The notes beneath the pieces were generated by a model. The model saw nothing but the letters and a program-made list of their open reading frames with translations, had not been told where the DNA came from and searched no databases. From Cyanobacteria bacterium UBA11153 (GTDB lineage: Bacteria > Cyanobacteriota > Cyanobacteriia > Cyanobacteriales > Coleofasciculaceae): a DNA stretch of 8,736 nucleotides. A program made the position numbers and the translations under genes. The DNA lies in assembly GCA_003511885.1 (NCBI GenBank), contig DOIX01000179.1, positions 20,335 to 29,070 on the forward strand, in the 5' to 3' direction. Positions 6,518-8,736 of this stretch are shown here, one piece after another (the stretch's first letter is position 1; each line of letters starts with the position of its first letter).

Positions 6518-7294
6518 TTAGGGGTCGAGAAATTTACCCTCTCGGACTTCGGCACTAAAATTCCGCACAGCATCAGTAATAATATCCCGCAAATTTACAT
6601 AAGACTTAGCAAAAGGAGGTTGTCGTTCCGTCAAACCTAACATATCTCCTGTCACCAAAACCTGTCCATCACAAGACGATCCCGCACCAATCCCAATTGT
6701 AGGAATAGCTAATTTTTGTGTAATCTGTTTGGCTAGATTGTCAGGAATATGCTCCAAAACGATCGCAAAAGCCCCAGCTTCCTCAAGTGCGATTGCCTCT
6801 TGTAAAATTCTCCGAGCATCCTCTGGAGTTTTCCCCTGTTGACGATAGCCTAAGCGATGAACCGACTGCGGCGTTAATCCCACATGTCCCATCACCGGAA
6901 TCCCGATCGCAGTTAATTGTGCCACCGTTTCCACCATAGCGGGATATCCTCCTTCCAACTTTACCCCTTGTGCCCCAGTTTCCTTCAAAACCCGACCTGC
7001 GGAATGGATAGCCTGTTGGGAACTTTCCTGATAACTCATAAAAGGCAAATCGCAAATAACCAAAGCTTGTTTTACGCCACGACATACAGCCTTGGTATGG
7101 TGCAACATTTCCTCCAGAGTTAGAGGTAACGTAGTTTCATAGCCCAAAGTTACCATCCCCAGAGAATCGCCTACGAGAATCATATCCACATTCGCCCGAT
7201 CCAACAACTGCGCGATCGCAAAATCCCAAGCTGTTAGGACAACAATTCGTCGCCCTTCCTGTTTCCATTGTTTTAGTTGTTGGATATTAACCAT
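6518..7294 (-). CDS. panB: 3-methyl-2-oxobutanoate hydroxymethyltransferase
   Basis: PanB transfers a hydroxymethyl group from 5,10-methylene-tetrahydrofolate to alpha-ketoisovalerate, giving ketopantoate. This is the first committed step towards pantothenate and coenzyme A, in the cytosol. The 258 residues fit the family (about 260), which folds as a TIM barrel and forms decamers. Metal-binding residues are present: Asp43 in VGDSLGM (41-47), Asp82 in CDLPFMSY (81-88) and Glu114 in VKLEGG (111-116). The catalytic Glu181 is in VLEHIP (179-184). GHVGLTPQ (136-143) and IGIGAG (200-205) are further signature segments. These positions run within two residues of the E. coli enzyme. The ATG at 7294 gives the standard N-terminus; no strong ribosome binding site precedes it. 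The upstream propeller gene ends 76 nt away on the same strand, so read-through is possible, but no functional link is apparent. A perfect hairpin follows the stop. Confidence 0.97.
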   Translation of the reverse strand: MVNIQQLKQWKQEGRRIVVLTAWDFAIAQLLDRANVDMILVGDSLGMVTLGYETTLPLTLEEMLHHTKAVCRGVKQALVICDLPFMSYQESSQQAIHSAGRVLKETGAQGVKLEGGYPAMVETVAQLTAIGIPVMGHVGLTPQSVHRLGYRQQGKTPEDARRILQEAIALEEAGAFAIVLEHIPDNLAKQITQKLAIPTIGIGAGSSCDGQVLVTGDMLGLTERQPPFAKSYVNLRDIITDAVRNFSAEVREGKFLDP

Positions 7295-7347
7295 TATTTG
7301 TTGGTTCTAGTTATAATCGAGCGACAATTCAATAAAAAATAACTCAT

Positions 7348-7375
7348 AACCAATAACCAATAACCAATAATTAAT
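7348..7375. repeat. AACCAAT heptamer repeat ending in a stop codon
   Basis: Three perfect AACCAAT units (7348-7368) are followed by the degenerate AATTAAT (7369-7375). The stop codon of the propeller gene (complement of TTA, 7371-7373) lies in the last unit, as at ugd. The rest of the 76-nt gap to panB shows a TATAAC-like element (complement of 7311-7316) without a matching -35. Confidence 0.75.
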
Positions 7376-8483
7376 AACGATCGGGAGGATCTTTGACAAA
7401 AGCAAAATGGGGTCTTACCGTGCCACTAGACAAACTAATCCAAGCCAATCCTTCCGTAGTTCCCACCCATAACTTATTACCAGTATCAGGAGCAAGAGAA
7501 AGAACATGATTTGAAAGTAGATTAGTCAATTCTCCCAATACAGCACCCGTTGCCGCTTTGATTTTTAATAAACCATATTCCGTACCCACCCAAACACTAC
7601 CATCCAAAGCAAAGCGAATCGAAGTAACGCTACGTCCTCGCAATGGCGTAACCGAGCGTAAAATTTCGCCAGTTCGAGGATTAATCACCAGTAAACTATT
7701 AGGAGTACCTACCCACAACATCCCATCAGGGCTAGCAGTCATAGATTGGACAATAGTGCCTGGAATATCAGTAATCCGTCCGATCGCAAAAGCACTCTTA
7801 GTATCAACCCGTACCAATCCTTCCAGAGTACCCACCCACAATTGACCATCCCGATCCAAAGCTAAAGCATTAGCACTAACACCAGGAAGCTCTTGTAAAG
7901 TAGTCATCAAGAAGCCCCGATCCGGACTAATGAGGGACAAACCGCGATCGCTACCTACCCAAAGATAGCCTCGCTTATCCACCAATAAAGACAATACCCG
8001 ATTGGAAGGCAATGTAAAATTTTGTCCTGTCACCTCATTACTGCGAGGATCGACTCGAACCAAACCATCATAAGTCCCCACCCAAATCCGTCCTACTTTA
8101 TCTTGTGCCAAAGCACCAATCGTGTAATTGGGTAAATCAATTCGCGCCTCCACCTTGCCACTATGAGGATTAATTCTTGCCAAACCCAACCAAGAGCCAA
8201 TCCAGAGGTCACCAGTATAATCTGATTGGAGGGCAGGTACGCGAAAATCTCTAGGCAAAGGCTCTACTTCTTGTCGCAGACGTTGAGGTGGCAGAGGATT
8301 TCCTCCTGGAGGAGGTGGCGCACCTTGAAAATCAGGAGGTAATTCCTCAATATTGCTTTGTGCTAAAACCTTTGCCGGATCTACCTCTACTCCTAAAGTT
8401 GGCATTACTTTGAACAGAGGGAAGTTCCAGCCCAGCACAGCTACCCCAAAAACCAGAAGAACACAAGTATTCTGAAACCTCAT
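7371..8483 (-). CDS. Exported seven-bladed beta-propeller protein (two-component regulator propeller repeats)
   Basis: The 370-residue protein has no catalytic motif that I can see. An N-terminal hydrophobic stretch (7-18, after MRFQNT) suggests Sec export or a membrane anchor; a possible cleavage site is VLA/Q at 41-42. A proline-rich linker (49-67) follows. Then come seven repeats with the core (L/I/V)W(I/V)G(S/T)xxGLxxI at residues 93, 133, 174, 215, 256, 297 and 338, spaced 40 or 41 residues. This is the two-component regulator propeller repeat known from periplasmic sensor domains of hybrid histidine kinases. Here it stands alone, without kinase, receiver or helix-turn-helix. A periplasmic or surface ligand- or polysaccharide-binding role is plausible but unproven. 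The start is supported by GAGGA (complement of 8491-8495) 7 nt upstream and a perfect TATAAT further up. panB lies 76 nt downstream on the same strand. The last codons and stop run into a heptamer repeat. Confidence 0.9.
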   Translation of the reverse strand: MRFQNTCVLLVFGVAVLGWNFPLFKVMPTLGVEVDPAKVLAQSNIEELPPDFQGAPPPPGGNPLPPQRLRQEVEPLPRDFRVPALQSDYTGDLWIGSWLGLARINPHSGKVEARIDLPNYTIGALAQDKVGRIWVGTYDGLVRVDPRSNEVTGQNFTLPSNRVLSLLVDKRGYLWVGSDRGLSLISPDRGFLMTTLQELPGVSANALALDRDGQLWVGTLEGLVRVDTKSAFAIGRITDIPGTIVQSMTASPDGMLWVGTPNSLLVINPRTGEILRSVTPLRGRSVTSIRFALDGSVWVGTEYGLLKIKAATGAVLGELTNLLSNHVLSLAPDTGNKLWVGTTEGLAWISLSSGTVRPHFAFVKDPPDRY

Positions 8484-8490
8484 GTCTGAT

Positions 8491-8495
8491 TCCTC
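8491..8495 (-). promoter_or_regulatory. Ribosome binding site of the propeller gene
   Basis: The complement reads GAGGA, 7 nt before the ATG at 8483. It sits within a small CTGA(ggaa)TCAG inverted repeat that might partly occlude it. Confidence 0.6.
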
Positions 8496-8511
8496 AGATT
8501 TCTACCAAAAC

Positions 8512-8517
8512 ATTATA
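8512..8517 (-). promoter_or_regulatory. -10 element of the propeller gene promoter
   Basis: The complement reads TATAAT, a perfect -10 hexamer, 28 nt before the start codon. This would give a leader of about 20 nt. No good -35 is found 16-18 nt upstream (AAAAGA-like at best), so it would be a weak or activator-dependent promoter. Confidence 0.45.
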
Positions 8518-8592
8518 GAAGCTCTTTGGCACCGTCTTTTAAGCGATCGATGTTAGCGAGAGCTATGCGGGGTCTCTGGCTGACGGGGTGAC

Positions 8593-8606
8593 AACTATGA
8601 ACTATG
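8593..8606. repeat. Two tandem copies of AACTATG
   Basis: AACTATG occurs twice head to tail. It differs by one base from AACTATC, the circular permutation of the ATCAACT heptamer at 157-198. Two copies may be chance. Confidence 0.35.
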
Positions 8607-8625
8607 GATAAAACCATTGCACAGT

Positions 8626-8653
8626 CTGCCTTGTACAGCAGTAGACAAGGCAG
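8626..8653. repeat. Inverted repeat, 9-bp stem
   Basis: CTGCCTTGT (8626-8634) and ACAAGGCAG (8645-8653) pair perfectly around a 10-nt loop. No U-tract follows on either strand. It could end a transcript from beyond the window or be part of a repeat element. The surrounding 8518-8736 region has no reading frame I can support. Confidence 0.5.
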
Positions 8654-8699
8654 TTAAAGCATCAATAGTGAAGGGAGGGTGAAGCATTCGGATATAAAT

Positions 8700-8718
8700 A
8701 TTTAGGGTTTGCTGAAAA
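8700..8718. mobile_element. Possible insertion-sequence end at the window edge
   Basis: AGGGTTTGCTGAAAAAGTC resembles the terminal inverted repeats of several insertion-sequence families, which often end in xTGxTGAAAAAGTC. No transposase, partner repeat or target duplication lies within the window, so this rests on resemblance alone. Confidence 0.25.
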
Positions 8719-8736
8719 AGTCTTTTCGTGAGGCAG

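Noticed and set aside
6783..7123. Open frames on both strands inside panB
   Set aside because: They lie wholly inside a well-supported panB and have low-complexity, non-family translations. They are shadows of the real gene.

Overview
The window comes from a cyanobacterium, most likely a filamentous one. It holds ten perfect copies of the cyanobacterial palindrome GCGATCGC (HIP1), about 7-bp tandem repeats of the kind known from filamentous cyanobacteria, and proteins of cyanobacterial type. No phage, plasmid, CRISPR or complete transposon is visible. A possible insertion-sequence end lies at the right edge.

Layout. (1) Positions 1-229 are non-coding: a C/G-rich hairpin, six copies of the heptamer ATCAACT, and copies of AACCAAT that run into the next gene. 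(2) Two minus-strand nucleotide-sugar genes follow. ugd (230-1621) encodes UDP-glucose 6-dehydrogenase. uxs (1882-4182) encodes UDP-glucuronate decarboxylase. Together they convert UDP-glucose to UDP-glucuronate to UDP-xylose for extracellular polysaccharide. A 15-bp hairpin separates them. (3) A plus-strand tRNA-Gly(GCC) with its own promoter lies at 4382-4453. (4) A plus-strand pair follows, 12 nt apart: a small cysteine-motif membrane protein (4627-5052) and a ProA-family protein (5065-6333) whose catalytic cysteine is replaced by valine. (5) A perfect 17-bp-stem hairpin separates this pair from the convergent minus-strand genes. (6) panB (6518-7294, first step of pantothenate synthesis) and an exported seven-bladed beta-propeller protein (7371-8483) lie on the minus strand. 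(7) Positions 8484-8736 are non-coding, with a promoter for the propeller gene, a hairpin and the possible IS end.

The most striking item is inside uxs. Its reading frame is 766 codons, but the enzyme family is about 310-320 residues. The excess is exactly one 450-residue intein (nt 2317-3666), inserted between Asn172 and the next Thr in the invariant RIFN/TYGPRM motif. It has the splicing motifs (Ser1, TxxH, terminal His-Asn, Thr at +1) and an apparently intact two-motif LAGLIDADG homing endonuclease. Removing it restores a complete 316-residue decarboxylase, so UDP-xylose synthesis here should depend on protein splicing. I do not recall a described intein at this site. That is an inference from memory, not a database result.

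Secondary points are the ProA paralogue that has lost its active site, and the AACCAAT heptamer family. That repeat occurs at three loci and twice supplies the stop codon of the adjacent gene.
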